A DNA stretch of 64,000 nucleotides from Neobacillus drentensis NBRC 102427 (GCF_001591445.1 NZ_BCUX01000003.1:124001-188000), one strand, 5' to 3'; counted from the stretch's first letter, positions 25,571 to 35,275 are shown. Program-made: numbers and translations. Notes: generated by a model not told the origin, from the sequence alone.

Positions 25571-25873
25571 CTATTTCCAACGGTTGCCGACATCTATTGC
25601 AAAATCCTCATAGGGACGAATAGGAAGCATTTCCTCAATTTCAACATACTCTGATAATGGGAGCCCAGCCATAAAGGTTCGATCCAGTTCATCATGAGAG
25701 GAAGCATTATAAATGAGCACGACTTTTCTTTGTCCAGAAATCTTATAGGCCCCGATGATTTTCTTTCGCTCAACTGCTTTAAGACAAAGTTTCGCTTCAG
25801 CCTCCCATTTCTCCCATAACTCATCCATAGAGAGATCCTTTTGAATAACTGCAGCTTTGATTAAAAATAACAA
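25571..25873 (-). CDS. muconolactone delta-isomerase-like protein
   Basis: A 100-residue ferredoxin-like fold. MLFLIKAAVIQKDLSMDELW at the start and GQRKVVLIYNASSHDELDRT, then FMAGLPLSEYVEIEEMLPIR near the end match the muconolactone isomerase family, which also uses a short barrel with SHDEL...LPL.PY. In the beta-ketoadipate pathway it isomerises muconolactone; many members outside that pathway have unknown jobs. No other ortho-cleavage gene is nearby, so a different lactone or a dimeric mono-oxygenase-like role is possible. It lies 37 bp after the thiolase gene in the same run. Confidence 0.8.
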   Translation of the reverse strand: MLFLIKAAVIQKDLSMDELWEKWEAEAKLCLKAVERKKIIGAYKISGQRKVVLIYNASSHDELDRTFMAGLPLSEYVEIEEMLPIRPYEDFAIDVGNRWK

Positions 25874-25910
25874 GATAAACGCCTCCCTTGCTTCACTTCA
25901 CTTTTTAAAA

Positions 25911-27110
25911 TTATACTCTTTCAATGATCAGCGCTGTGCCTATTCCTGCTGCTCCGCTTATGGCCACAAGTCCGCGCTTCTGATTGCGTCTATCCAATTC
26001 GTCCAACAGCGTACAAATGAGCATACCTCCCGTTGCCCCAAGTGCATGCCCCATCGCAATCACACCGCCGTTCGGGTTCAGCTGATCCCGGTCAAGACCA
26101 AAATCACGTTGGAACTTTAGTACCGTCGCCGCAAAAGCTTCATTAAATTCAAACAAATCAATATCCCCGATTGTTAATCCTGATTTCTTGAGAACCACTT
26201 CAGCTGCCTTTTGCCCGCCGCCTAATAAGAAAGGGTCATCCGCAACGCTAGCGGAAGCCACAATTCTGGCTCGCGGTGTTAAGCCCAGCTTTTTCCCTTT
26301 TTCTTCCGAACCAATGAGAATCAAAGAAGCTCCGTCGGCTAAGGAAGGAGAATTCCCGGCATGATGGACATGGGAGAATTCCTTCAATTGAGGGAATTGC
26401 AGTTTAATCCGACTCTCCATTCCACTTATATGTTTTTCGGAAAACGATGGCTTTAAAGCCGTTAATTTTTCCATTGAAATATCAGGACGAACGAGCTCGT
26501 CCTTTTCTAAAAATTCTTGATGTTGTTGATCATAGACAGGGAGTAAAGAACGGTTGAAATAGCCTTGCTGATACGCATTCTCGGCGCGTTCATGCGATTC
26601 ATAAGCATATTGGTCAAGCTCTTCACGAGTAAATCCCGATAACGATGCCATAATATCAGCGGATACCCCCATATGGACATAATTTGTTTTATCCATCACT
26701 TCGGGAGCAGAAAACCACGATCCTTCATCAGAAAACATGGGAACTCTCGAGGAAGACTCCACGCCCCCTGCAATGACAAGCTCATCCATTTCTCCCTTCA
26801 CTTTTGCAGCAGCAATCAGAACGGCATCTAAACCTGACGCACAATAGCGATTGACCGTCATGCCGGGAATGGTATTGGGCAATCCAGCAAACAGAGCTGC
26901 CACCTTAGCAATATTAGACCCTTGGTCGCGAACCTGTGTTACACAGCCTAAAACAATATCGTTCACTTCTGATAAGCGCAGTTCGTTCCTGGATTCAAGC
27001 GCATGAAACAGTTGTGAAACGTAATGGATGGGATTCACTTCAAGCAATGAACCATTTTTCTTCGCTGCCCCGCGCGGTGTACGGATCGTATCATAAATAT
27101 AAGCCTCCAT
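25911..27110 (-). CDS. acetyl-CoA acyltransferase (thiolase, FadA/FadI-like)
   Basis: About 399 residues. The opening MEAYIYDTIRTPRGAAKKNG is typical of the FadA-type group. The nucleophile Cys is in VNRYCASGLDAVLIAAAKV (near 90), the catalytic His in NPNGGVIAMGHALGATGGML (near 350), and the usual second Cys position near the C-terminus reads GLVAISGAAGIGTALIIERV, where Ser-Gly-Ala replaces the C-GGG loop found in most thiolases. That difference is common in FadI-like enzymes only in part, so specificity may be unusual. The ATG at 27110 has AAGGAG ten bases upstream. By eye the gene seems richer in G+C than the 15-24 kb genes. Confidence 0.88.
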   Translation of the reverse strand: MEAYIYDTIRTPRGAAKKNGSLLEVNPIHYVSQLFHALESRNELRLSEVNDIVLGCVTQVRDQGSNIAKVAALFAGLPNTIPGMTVNRYCASGLDAVLIAAAKVKGEMDELVIAGGVESSSRVPMFSDEGSWFSAPEVMDKTNYVHMGVSADIMASLSGFTREELDQYAYESHERAENAYQQGYFNRSLLPVYDQQHQEFLEKDELVRPDISMEKLTALKPSFSEKHISGMESRIKLQFPQLKEFSHVHHAGNSPSLADGASLILIGSEEKGKKLGLTPRARIVASASVADDPFLLGGGQKAAEVVLKKSGLTIGDIDLFEFNEAFAATVLKFQRDFGLDRDQLNPNGGVIAMGHALGATGGMLICTLLDELDRRNQKRGLVAISGAAGIGTALIIERV

Positions 27111-27144
27111 CTTTCTCACACTCCTTTCTTAAAAATAAAACTAC

Positions 27145-28851
27145 TTAATTTACTCGTTCACCCTTCACCATCTCCCGGAGCTGATTCTTCAAGATTTTCC
27201 CTACCGGATTTCGCGGCAACTGCTCCAAAAGGACCAATCGCTCCGGCAATTTATAAGAAGCAATCTGTTTCTCCCGTAAAAATGCAACAAGTTCCTCCAG
27301 CTTGATTTCAACAGACTCTCTTGGAACGACGCAAGCGCATACATTTTCACCCATAATTGGATCCGGATAAGAGACGACAGCCACATCTTCCACCATTGGA
27401 TGGCCTTGAAGCAATCCTTCCAGCTCCTCAGGTGATATCTTTAATCCTCCGCGGTTGATTACATCCTTGACTCGTCCAACAACTCGATAATATTGATTTT
27501 GATCTCCAGCAATCTCAAATAAATCCCCTGTACAAAAGTATCCCTCTTGATCAAATGACGTTTGATTTATTTCGTCTGATTTCCAATATCCAGCAAACAG
27601 ACTGGCCCCTCTAATCCGCAGCTCACCAGGGTGAAGTGATTCTGTAATTTCCTCCCCTGTCTCTATATCTACAATCTTACTTTCAATCCTTTCAGAAATT
27701 CGGTTGTCCCAGTTGAATCCTTTGACTCCAAATCTCGGAAAATATTTTGATCGCATTTCTGGATCGGGGATATCATTCGGACTACTTAAAAATGCCGCCC
27801 CTTCATTTGAGCCAAAGTAATTGATAATGTCCACGCCGTACTTTTCCTTCCAACCAGCAATCATCCATGGGGTCAAAGGAGCAGATCCTGTTCCAACAGC
27901 CCTCAGTGAGGTAATGTCCTTTCCATTTAGCATGGCTTGATTTTTTAGCATCATATTTAGTAAGGCAGGTGGAATTAGTGTGTACGTAATCGTTTCCTGT
28001 TCAACCTGCTGAAGAAATGAGGGTAAATCGAAGGGATGATGCAGCACCAATTTTCCCCCTGATAATAACCAAGGAATCAGCATCCCACCGATACCCGCCA
28101 TATTCACCATCGGAAAGGTATTTAGAATGTGGTCATCTCCCGTTAGTTGAGCGGCATCTACCGTTCCATAAGCACTGATAAACCATTCATTATGGCTTCT
28201 TGGGACCCCCTTTGGTTTACCCTCTGTTCCAGATGTCCAGCAAATGGTGAATATATCATCCGCTGTTATTTCAATCGTTTCACGATAGGCTTTCAATCTC
28301 GTAAACTCTGAATCCATCCCGTCTGTATGAATCGAAATCGCCCCTTTGGGAACATCATCCCCAAATACAAAAACATGTTGAACCAATGGGACTTGCTCTT
28401 GTATTTTGACATGCATGGCTGCATATTCACGTTGATTCATTTTCTCTATCGTAATCACTGCTTTTGCACCTAACATTTTCAATTGCTGGGAACATTCAAA
28501 TTCACGATATTGGACCGGAAAAGGACTGGAAATCGCCCCCACTCGCAAAACCGCCAAATAAGAAATCACAAGTTCCACGATATTAGGCAAATGTATCGCC
28601 ACAATATCATTCTTCACAATACCGTGTTCAAGGAGAATTTCCGCTAACCGGCTCACCCTGTGATCCAATTCTTTATAGGTTAGCCTTTGTGTCAGACCTC
28701 CACATAACGCCCCCCGGTTAATCGGATCGATAACTGCTTCCTTGTCCGGCCATTCTTCAACGTGCTGAAGAAAATACGCCTCTATGGTCGCAGTTCCCCA
28801 CCAGCCTTTTTCTACATACTCTTTAGTTCGTTCATCTGATGAAAGAATCAT
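27145..28851 (-). CDS. AMP-dependent acyl/aryl-CoA ligase
   Basis: A 568-residue member of the acyl-adenylate family. The P-loop ICWTSGTEGKPKGVPRSHNE lies near 205-225, the A5 motif YFGSNEGAAF near 335-345 and the A8 hinge YRVVGRVKDVINRGGLKISPEELEGLL near 460-490. The C-terminal Lys is in PRNPVGKILKNQL. It resembles DhbE/salicylate-AMP ligase-like and long-chain ligases (AVIDP...RLTYKELDHRVSRLAEIL). It activates a carboxylic acid to its CoA ester. GGGGGACGG lies upstream of the ATG. A terminator-like hairpin separates it from the carotenoid oxygenase gene, so its expression may be attenuated relative to the first two genes. Confidence 0.88.
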   Translation of the reverse strand: MILSSDERTKEYVEKGWWGTATIEAYFLQHVEEWPDKEAVIDPINRGALCGGLTQRLTYKELDHRVSRLAEILLEHGIVKNDIVAIHLPNIVELVISYLAVLRVGAISSPFPVQYREFECSQQLKMLGAKAVITIEKMNQREYAAMHVKIQEQVPLVQHVFVFGDDVPKGAISIHTDGMDSEFTRLKAYRETIEITADDIFTICWTSGTEGKPKGVPRSHNEWFISAYGTVDAAQLTGDDHILNTFPMVNMAGIGGMLIPWLLSGGKLVLHHPFDLPSFLQQVEQETITYTLIPPALLNMMLKNQAMLNGKDITSLRAVGTGSAPLTPWMIAGWKEKYGVDIINYFGSNEGAAFLSSPNDIPDPEMRSKYFPRFGVKGFNWDNRISERIESKIVDIETGEEITESLHPGELRIRGASLFAGYWKSDEINQTSFDQEGYFCTGDLFEIAGDQNQYYRVVGRVKDVINRGGLKISPEELEGLLQGHPMVEDVAVVSYPDPIMGENVCACVVPRESVEIKLEELVAFLREKQIASYKLPERLVLLEQLPRNPVGKILKNQLREMVKGERVN

Positions 28852-28930
28852 ATTTCTACCGTCCCCCTGCCATGAGGTGTAAATTTTGGAAGGCTCACTT
28901 TTCTTTTCGTCAGCAAAAGTAAGCCCTTTC

Positions 28931-28972
28931 TAAAAAAACAGGTCAAACTTTTATGCCCAACTTGAGCCTGTT
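28931..28972 (-). terminator. internal terminator or attenuator between oxygenase and ligase genes
   Basis: On the minus strand AACAGG with TCAA, a loop, TTGA and CCTGTT, then seven or more T. It overlaps the stop codon of the carotenoid oxygenase gene and lies about 80 bp before the ligase start. Confidence 0.7.
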
Positions 28973-30392
28973 ACGTGAAAAGCTTTTCACCGTTAATCCA
29001 CGTCGCATGGAAGCCCATTGGGATATGTTGCGGGACAAGGAGTCTGGCAATCGGGCCAAGTTCAAATTCCGCAGCATCCATAATAATCAGTTCCGATCGA
29101 TTCTCTCGCTGATCATGAACATATGTCACCAAATAACCATCATCCTCAGCTTTGGCATTTAGTTTCGGTGCATAGGCCCCCTCCGTACCATAACGGCCTT
29201 CTCCGAACATATACTTCTTCGATTGCCCCGTCCATGTGTCATATTTGACAAGCCCGTCAAATTCTACCGTTTCACCCGGACCGATATGAACATTATAGGA
29301 ATAGCGAGATTTCTGCCCTATATAATCGAGGTTAATCACCGGAAACTCTGTGTTCATGTCACATAGCTCGCCCTCTTTCACTTGCCCTGTTTTCAAATTA
29401 AAGCGCCAGTAATGAAGCTGGGCATCCACACGAAGAAAGGCAAGCATTCTTTCAATCGGACCGCCCTTTTTTGTACTAGGAGGAGCAGGTTCTTTTACCC
29501 GGCATCCTGTTAAAACGATCTCGTCTCCTTCCTCCCAGGCATTAATCACATGGTAAATATAGCAGGGACTTGCTTCAAACCAGCGAATAGATTCGGCTCC
29601 GCCATAACGCGGTATAATGCCAAATCGGCTTGGCAATTCGCGGAAAAACTTGACACTGTATCTCCCCAATTTTGCGGATTCAGGGTCATTAAATAACGGC
29701 AAATCCATCAGTATCGAGTAATTTTTCGTAATCGCCATATCATGCGGCAGTCGTGGTCCCGGAAGCTCAACCGGTGCAACATGCATTAGCTCTCCTGCTG
29801 CCGAAGCAACGCCATACATCATATACGGATACACATTTCCATAATCGAAAAAAATAAACTCGCCTGTATCCTCATCCACTTTCGAATGGGCCGAAATATT
29901 GCACGTCAGACGGCCGCCAAAATCCTCTATTCCGATCGTCTCCAATGTTCTGGCATCAACTTTGTAGGGCTGGCCTGACCGATACCAAAGTGTCAGCAAA
30001 TTATTGTTATGAAAGACAACATCCGTATTGGATGTATTTTTTTCCTTTTCAAAAAACGGATTTTGCCTTTTATCTTCCATTAACCCTGCCCATATGGCTT
30101 TTCCTTCGATGGCTTCATGCTGGAAGGCCTTTGTATGGATATAGCGATTACGATAGCTGACTTTTCCACTTTCGAAATAAACGGCATGAAGCATTCCATC
30201 CCCATCGAACCAATGATAGCGGCCCTTAGGTTCATGTTTTGGGTTTGGGCCGTTTCGCACATAGGCTCCGTAAAAATCGGTTGGAACCTTCCCCTCAAGG
30301 ACCGTTAATTCATCCACATACATTTCATCCTTAATCGGGGCGTATAGACCATCGTGGAAATAGGGATTCTGATAGGTTTTTGTGTCTATCAT
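28971..30392 (-). CDS. carotenoid oxygenase family protein (RPE65/CCD/lignostilbene dioxygenase type)
   Basis: A seven-bladed propeller oxygenase of about 473 residues. The four iron-binding His of the family are seen in NISAHSKVD (about 170), RLPHDMAITKNY (about 222), CYIYHVINAWEEGDEIVL (about 283) and, at the very end, GFHATWING. The opening YGAYVRNGPNPKHEPKGRYHWFDGDGMLHAV is the classic N-terminal signature. Family members split C=C bonds with O2 to give two aldehydes (carotenoids, apocarotenoids, stilbenes, isoeugenol). No signal peptide. The ATG at 30392 overlaps the stop of the preceding gene (ATGA) with GGAGG ten bases upstream, so translation is coupled. The substrate is unknown; ring-ligase context suggests an aromatic or isoprenoid alkene. 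Confidence 0.92.
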   Translation of the reverse strand: MIDTKTYQNPYFHDGLYAPIKDEMYVDELTVLEGKVPTDFYGAYVRNGPNPKHEPKGRYHWFDGDGMLHAVYFESGKVSYRNRYIHTKAFQHEAIEGKAIWAGLMEDKRQNPFFEKEKNTSNTDVVFHNNNLLTLWYRSGQPYKVDARTLETIGIEDFGGRLTCNISAHSKVDEDTGEFIFFDYGNVYPYMMYGVASAAGELMHVAPVELPGPRLPHDMAITKNYSILMDLPLFNDPESAKLGRYSVKFFRELPSRFGIIPRYGGAESIRWFEASPCYIYHVINAWEEGDEIVLTGCRVKEPAPPSTKKGGPIERMLAFLRVDAQLHYWRFNLKTGQVKEGELCDMNTEFPVINLDYIGQKSRYSYNVHIGPGETVEFDGLVKYDTWTGQSKKYMFGEGRYGTEGAYAPKLNAKAEDDGYLVTYVHDQRENRSELIIMDAAEFELGPIARLLVPQHIPMGFHATWINGEKLFT

Positions 30393-31399
30393 AGAATAAA
30401 TTCCTCCTTTTCCTTTTGTTTCGCTGGAATCCACTCATTTGACTGCTTAAGATCTGAATAGGCCTTCCTGTATTGCTGTTCAAGCTCTTGAATGATTTCT
30501 TTTGCCGGTTGAGTTTTTGTAATCGCATCCACGCCGTGCCCGGCCGCCCAGATGTCCCGCCATGCTTTTGTTTCTCCATGTGGATTTTCAAAGTTTATTT
30601 CTTTTTTTGACGATAGATTATTCACATCATAGCCTGCTTTTTCAATACTTTGCCGGAGCATATTGGCATGAACACCAGAAAATGCATTTGTCAGAATGAT
30701 ATCCTCATGTGTTGCTTCGATGAGCATTTCCTTGTATTGATCATTCGCCATACTCTCACTGGCTGCGATAAACTTGGTCCCCAAATACACGAGGTCAGCT
30801 CCCAATGTTTGGGCAGCTAAAATGCTTTTTCCCGTAGAAATTCCTCCGGCCAACACAATGATACCATCCCAAAATTCGCGAACGGCATCTACAAAGGCAA
30901 AGCCAGTAATAGATCCGGTATGTCCACCTGCCCCAGCGCTGACTAAGACTAAACCATCCACACCAGCCTGAGCTGCTTTTTTGGCGTATTTGACTGAATT
31001 CACATCCGCAAACACAAGCCCACCGTAGGAATGAACAGTTTCAATAACAGGGATTGGACTCCCAAGTGCAGTAATGACGATCGGCGGTTGAAATTTTTTC
31101 AGTAGAGCAAGCTCCTCCTGGAGGCGTTTATAGCTTCGATGCGCGACGATATTTGCTGCCCAAGGAGCCACTTTTTTGTTTGGATTTCTTTCTTTGTACT
31201 CCTTTAACTCCGTTGTCAGTCGGGTCATCCATTCCTCAAGAATATCGATGGTCCGAGCATTTGGGGCAGGGAAAGAACCAATAACCCCATTTTTGCAGCA
31301 GCTTAAGACAAGCTCCGGTCCCGATACTAAAAACATCGGTGCAGAAATAATTGGCAATGCTGTGTTTTCTGTTAGCCATTTTGGCAATCTTCGACTCAT
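30389..31399 (-). CDS. nitronate monooxygenase / 2-nitropropane dioxygenase family flavoprotein
   Basis: About 336 residues of TIM barrel. LPIISAPMFLVSGPELVLSC at the start, then VLVSAGAGGHTGSITGFAFV near 160-180 (the GAGGHTG FMN-phosphate loop with the catalytic-type His) and VLAGGISTGKSILAAQTLGA near 195-215 are the family blocks. Proteins of this family include nitronate monooxygenases, FabK-like enoyl reductases and unknown flavin oxidases, so the real reaction is open. The start ATG at 31399 has AAAGGAGA eight bases upstream. It is the first gene of the run, transcribed from the sigma-54 promoter at 31472-31488. Confidence 0.88.
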   Translation of the reverse strand: MSRRLPKWLTENTALPIISAPMFLVSGPELVLSCCKNGVIGSFPAPNARTIDILEEWMTRLTTELKEYKERNPNKKVAPWAANIVAHRSYKRLQEELALLKKFQPPIVITALGSPIPVIETVHSYGGLVFADVNSVKYAKKAAQAGVDGLVLVSAGAGGHTGSITGFAFVDAVREFWDGIIVLAGGISTGKSILAAQTLGADLVYLGTKFIAASESMANDQYKEMLIEATHEDIILTNAFSGVHANMLRQSIEKAGYDVNNLSSKKEINFENPHGETKAWRDIWAAGHGVDAITKTQPAKEIIQELEQQYRKAYSDLKQSNEWIPAKQKEKEEFIL

Positions 31400-31471
31400 G
31401 GACAATCTCTCCTTTTAATTCATACTTTGCAGCCACAGTGGCATTAAACTACAACCTACACTATTTATTAA

Positions 31472-31488
31472 TGCAAGTACCGTGCCAA
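31472..31488 (-). promoter_or_regulatory. sigma-54 (-24/-12) promoter of the carotenoid-oxygenase run
   Basis: On the minus strand TTGGCAC GGTAC TTGCA, a perfect match to the TTGGCAC-N5-TTGCA consensus with GG and GC ten bases apart. It lies about 73 bp before the ATG of the nitronate-monooxygenase-like gene. Confidence 0.9.
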
Positions 31489-31538
31489 TAGTATAAATAC
31501 CTGGTAAATTATGAATATTTAATCAATTATTCTCTTTT

Positions 31539-31579
31539 TGATGAATTTCGGAATCAATTGATGAATTTTTTATCAAAGG
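31539..31579. promoter_or_regulatory. probable activator binding site (UAS) for the sigma-54 regulator
   Basis: TGATGAAT occurs at 31539-31546 and 31559-31566, 20 bp apart. The 29 bases 31551-31579 match 43457-43485 at 27 positions, including TGATGAATTTTTTATCAAAG. Both copies lie 60-90 bp upstream of a -24 box, the usual place for an enhancer site. The protein that binds is presumably the regulator encoded at 43.5 kb. Confidence 0.75.
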
Positions 31580-31592
31580 TGCTATAAAGAAT

Positions 31593-31629
31593 GAAAAAAG
31601 TTCAGACAGAGTTTGTACCCCGCCTGAAC
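31593..31629 (-). terminator. intrinsic terminator after the amidohydrolase run
   Basis: GTTCAG/CTGAAC stem extended by further pairs, then TTTTTTC on the minus strand, 80 bp after the M20 amidohydrolase stop and just upstream of the next run's activator site. Confidence 0.7.
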
Positions 31630-31710
31630 CTATTTAGAATATGAATCTATTAAAAATGGCTGTTGATTGGAGCGAAAGAAGCTTTTATTCAGCTATAAAT
31701 AGTTAGTATT

Positions 31711-33144
31711 TCAGATTGCCGAAACAGGAACCTTGTCTCCTTTTGATACAGGTGGTTTGACTTTAGCAGGAACACCTGGTTTGTATCTCACCCCTTTGGT
31801 ACTTGCTATGAATTCGGCTTTTGCTTTTTCAAGAATGCCTTCTTGATCCAAAAGCAATTCGTAAGCAGATAATGCCATTATTTTCGCTGCATAATGCATT
31901 CCCTTCATGCCGATGGATGTACCAACTGAGGCGGTAGCCTGCCAGGTATGAAATTGAACTCCGAGCGGAACACAGGTAGTAATTATTTGCCCCATTGGAA
32001 CAATCCAAGATACATCTCCTACATCGGATGATCCACCCATGGTTATACCGAAATGCTTCCTGTTGTGATAAAAGTCCGTATCGAGTATTTTGTTTGCATC
32101 CGCGCTTGTGGCTTGGTGCATAGCTGCGGCCAACACAGATGGATCGACCGTTTGGCGGAGTTCTTCAGCGAATTTCTTTTCTTCTTTGGTAAAATCCATT
32201 GGTCCTGCTGCTTCCGCTTGCGTAAACATGAGCTCATTTAGAGTTTCATTGGGCAATGTATCGTAGCATCCAGATTTAATTTCCCAGCGTACGGAGGTCT
32301 CTGTCATCAAAGCTGCTCCCTGGGCAACTTTTAATAATCTTTCTTCCAATTCATTTACTTGCTTACGGTCTGCTCCGCGCAAGAAATAATAAACACTAGC
32401 ATGTTCTGGCACGATATTGGGTGCCATCCCACCATTCGTAATCTGATAGTGGATTCTGGTACCATCTGGCACATGCTCACGTAAATAGTTAGCACCGACA
32501 TTCATTAACTCAACAGCGTCTAGTGCACTTCGGCCTAGATGTGGAGCTGCACCGGCATGGGACGTTCTTCCGGAAAAGTAAAATTCAATTGCAGTTAATG
32601 CCTGTGTACGGAAATTTACTGTCATATTGGTCGTTCCAGGATGCCAAGTAAGCGCGCAATCCAAATCATCAAATACGCCCGCCCTTGCCATAAATGTTTT
32701 TCCTGAGAGCAGCTCTTCAGCTGGGCAGCCATAATATCGTATCGTTCCCGGCAGTTTTTCCGCATCGATTCTTTCCTTAAGAGCAATCACAGCTTCTAGC
32801 CCAGCTGTTCCGAGCAAGTTGTGTCCACATCCATGTCCTGGTCCATTTGGAACTGCAGGGGCATAATTTGGCGTGGCCTGCTGAGATAATCCTGGTAGAG
32901 CATCAAATTCACCAAGAATACCTATGATTGGTTTTCCCTTTCCGTATTCCGCAACAAATGCGGTTGGCACATCACCTACCCCAGAAGTAACCTTAAACCC
33001 TGCCTCTTCTAACGTTTTGATTTGCAAGGTAGATGCAAAGATTTCACTATAGCCTACCTCAGGATAATCCCAAATTTGTTTGGCCACATCTGTAAATTTA
33101 GCTTCATTCTCGTCAATCCATTTAGTAATGTTCGATTTTCCCAT
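31711..33144 (-). CDS. M20 family amidohydrolase, AbgB-like
   Basis: A 477-residue metallo-amidohydrolase with catalytic and dimerisation domains. GILGEFDALPGLSQ (about 75-88) and GPGHGCGHNLLGTAG (about 101-115) provide metal ligands (Asp, His, Cys, His), and YGCPAEELLSGK gives the Glu pair. GRTSHAGAAPHLGRSALDAV is the lid-domain block and MGGSSDVGDVSW the C-terminal part. Closest relatives by length and motifs are p-aminobenzoyl-glutamate hydrolase B and N-acyl-amino-acid hydrolases. Being last in the run with a peptide importer, it probably cleaves the amide bond of the imported compound in the cytosol. It has no signal peptide. Confidence 0.9.
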   Translation of the reverse strand: MGKSNITKWIDENEAKFTDVAKQIWDYPEVGYSEIFASTLQIKTLEEAGFKVTSGVGDVPTAFVAEYGKGKPIIGILGEFDALPGLSQQATPNYAPAVPNGPGHGCGHNLLGTAGLEAVIALKERIDAEKLPGTIRYYGCPAEELLSGKTFMARAGVFDDLDCALTWHPGTTNMTVNFRTQALTAIEFYFSGRTSHAGAAPHLGRSALDAVELMNVGANYLREHVPDGTRIHYQITNGGMAPNIVPEHASVYYFLRGADRKQVNELEERLLKVAQGAALMTETSVRWEIKSGCYDTLPNETLNELMFTQAEAAGPMDFTKEEKKFAEELRQTVDPSVLAAAMHQATSADANKILDTDFYHNRKHFGITMGGSSDVGDVSWIVPMGQIITTCVPLGVQFHTWQATASVGTSIGMKGMHYAAKIMALSAYELLLDQEGILEKAKAEFIASTKGVRYKPGVPAKVKPPVSKGDKVPVSAI

Positions 33145-33210
33145 TCTCCATCACATCTTTCTTTGTAATAATGCTCTCCGCGGAATTCATATAAAAACCG
33201 CCCAAATGAT

Positions 33211-34224
33211 TTAGTATAAATGACAGCCAACGAAATGATCAGGAGCCACTTCTTTTATTATCGGGAAATCCGTTTTACATATTTTCATAGCTTTTGGACA
33301 TCTTGTATGAAAAATACATCCTGACGGTGGATTCATCGGTGATGGAATTTCTCCTTTTAAAATAATTCTCTCTCTTTGGAAATTAGGCTTTGCAATTGGA
33401 ACTGCTGACAATAGCGCTTGCGTGTAAGGATGAAGCGGATTAGAAATCAGGCTGTCGGTCGGCGCATCTTCGACCATCTGCCCCAAATACATGACTCCTA
33501 TTCGATCAGAAATATGACGAACAACGCTAATATCATGAGCAATAAATAAATAAGTAAGTTTTAACTCTTCTTGCAAACGGCGCAATAAATTAATAATTTG
33601 CGATTGAATGGAAACATCAAGCGCTGATACAGGCTCATCACAAATAACAAGCTTCGGATTAACGATAAGAGCTCGAGCCAACCCTATACGCTGGCGCTGG
33701 CCACCAGAAAATTCATGTGGATATCTGTAAAAATGCTCCATACGCAAGCCCACTTTTTCTAGAATATCCATCACAAGATCAACTCGTTCGCTTTTTTTAC
33801 CAATCCCATGGATCTTAAGAGGTTCCTCTAATGTATGACCAATCCTTTTTCTTGGATTCAGCGAGGAGTATGGATCCTGAAATACCATTTGCATATCTTG
33901 TCTAATTTTCTGAAATTCGTCTTTCCTTAACTTAAAAATGTCCCTGCCCTGAAAAATGGCCTCCCCCTCGGTTGGTTCGATTAACCTTAATAGCGTGCGG
34001 CCGGTTGTGCTTTTTCCGCAGCCTGATTCTCCGACAAGGCCATATGTTTGACCTTCATGCAATTGAAACGAGACATTATTAACCGCCTTTACCGTCGCTT
34101 CTAACCGCCCCAAAGGATTTCGGACAGAGAAGTGTTTCTTTAACCCGTTTACCTCTAATAATGGCTTAGAAGGTTCTATGATTGGCTGAATCGTGTTATG
34201 CTTTTTATCTACTTGCATCAGCAT
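33211..34224 (-). CDS. oligo/dipeptide ABC transporter ATP-binding protein (DppF/OppF type)
   Basis: A 337-residue ATPase. Walker A is [14 protein letters not shown] near 62-75, the signature [15 protein letters not shown] near 170-184, and Walker [17 protein letters not shown] near 193-208. The C-terminal [25 protein letters not shown] is the Cys-rich iron-sulfur-type tail of Opp/Dpp ATPases. It energises peptide import with its DppD-type partner. The ATG at 34224 follows AGGAGTTGACAT and overlaps the end of the DppD gene by 20 bases. It belongs to the complete importer set encoded between 33 and 39 kb. Confidence 0.93.
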   Translation of the reverse strand: MLMQVDKKHNTIQPIIEPSKPLLEVNGLKKHFSVRNPLGRLEATVKAVNNVSFQLHEGQTYGLVGESGCGKSTTGRTLLRLIEPTEGEAIFQGRDIFKLRKDEFQKIRQDMQMVFQDPYSSLNPRKRIGHTLEEPLKIHGIGKKSERVDLVMDILEKVGLRMEHFYRYPHEFSGGQRQRIGLARALIVNPKLVICDEPVSALDVSIQSQIINLLRRLQEELKLTYLFIAHDISVVRHISDRIGVMYLGQMVEDAPTDSLISNPLHPYTQALLSAVPIAKPNFQRERIILKGEIPSPMNPPSGCIFHTRCPKAMKICKTDFPIIKEVAPDHFVGCHLY

Positions 34225-35224
34225 ATGTCAACTCCTCCATCTCTACAATTTTTTCATAGTGCCAACAACGGACTTTATGCATCGATTGAAGGGTTTCCAA
34301 TTTAGGCGCTTGTTCTTTGCATTGTTCATCAGCGTATGGACATCTTGAGGCAAATCGACATCCCTTGGGCATGTCATGCAGCGAAGGCATCGTTCCTTCA
34401 ATGACATGTAAGTTTTGTGACCGGTCACCATCCATTTGCGGGATGGACTTCATTAAACCTTTCGTATATGGATGATAGGGTCTGGCAAAAAGCTCCTCCA
34501 CATCCGCTTCTTCAACGACCTGACCTAAATACATCACAACAACGCGCGTGCACACTTCTGCAACCACTCCGAGATCGTGAGTGATAAAAATGACACTCAT
34601 TCCGAACTCTTTATTTAAACCTATTATTAAATCCAAGATTTGCGCTTGAATCGTGACATCTAAGGCAGTCGTCGGTTCATCAGCAATGAGCAGCTTTGGC
34701 TTGCAGGCCAGCGCCATTGCAATCATCACGCGCTGTCTCATGCCTCCTGATAATTGATGGGGATAATCGTTCACTCTCTTTTCAGGGGCAGGTATACCTG
34801 TAAGCCTCAACATTTCAACTGCTCTTTCATATGCTGCTTTTTTGGAAAGCTTTTGATGGAGCATAACCGATTCAGCGATTTGGTAGCCTATCGTATAGAC
34901 AGGATTCAAGGAACTTAATGGATCTTGGAATATCATCGAAACATCGTTCCCCCTAAGCTTTTGCATTTTCGACATAGGCAGTTTTAACAAGTCCAAACCA
35001 TTTAATAGAATTTCGCCATCGTACTTTACCGTATATTTTTCATCAAACAACCTAAGAATCGATTGTGATGTGACACTTTTCCCACAGCCCGATTCACCGA
35101 CAACACCTAAAATCTCTCCTTCTTCTAGATGAAAGCTGATCCCATCTACCGCTGTTACTCTCCCTCTTTCTGTGTTAAAATGCGTTTTCAGTTCTTTAAT
35201 TTCTAAAAGTGGTTGTTGAAGCAT
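34205..35224 (-). CDS. oligo/dipeptide ABC transporter ATP-binding protein (DppD/OppD type)
   Basis: A 339-residue ATPase. Walker [19 protein letters not shown] near 36-53, signature [19 protein letters not shown] near 152-170, Walker [19 protein letters not shown] near 173-190, and the Cys-containing tail [20 protein letters not shown]. It is the first ATPase of the pair, in the order SBP-permease B-permease C-D-F typical of Dpp/Opp operons. Its start ATG at 35224 has AAAGGAGGAC upstream. Substrate choice lies with the binding protein, not with this subunit. Confidence 0.93.
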   Translation of the reverse strand: MLQQPLLEIKELKTHFNTERGRVTAVDGISFHLEEGEILGVVGESGCGKSVTSQSILRLFDEKYTVKYDGEILLNGLDLLKLPMSKMQKLRGNDVSMIFQDPLSSLNPVYTIGYQIAESVMLHQKLSKKAAYERAVEMLRLTGIPAPEKRVNDYPHQLSGGMRQRVMIAMALACKPKLLIADEPTTALDVTIQAQILDLIIGLNKEFGMSVIFITHDLGVVAEVCTRVVVMYLGQVVEEADVEELFARPYHPYTKGLMKSIPQMDGDRSQNLHVIEGTMPSLHDMPKGCRFASRCPYADEQCKEQAPKLETLQSMHKVRCWHYEKIVEMEELTYADASR

Positions 35225-35275
35225 GGAAGTCCTCCTTTATCACAGCCTTTTTCAACGCTTTATATTCTGGCCTGA

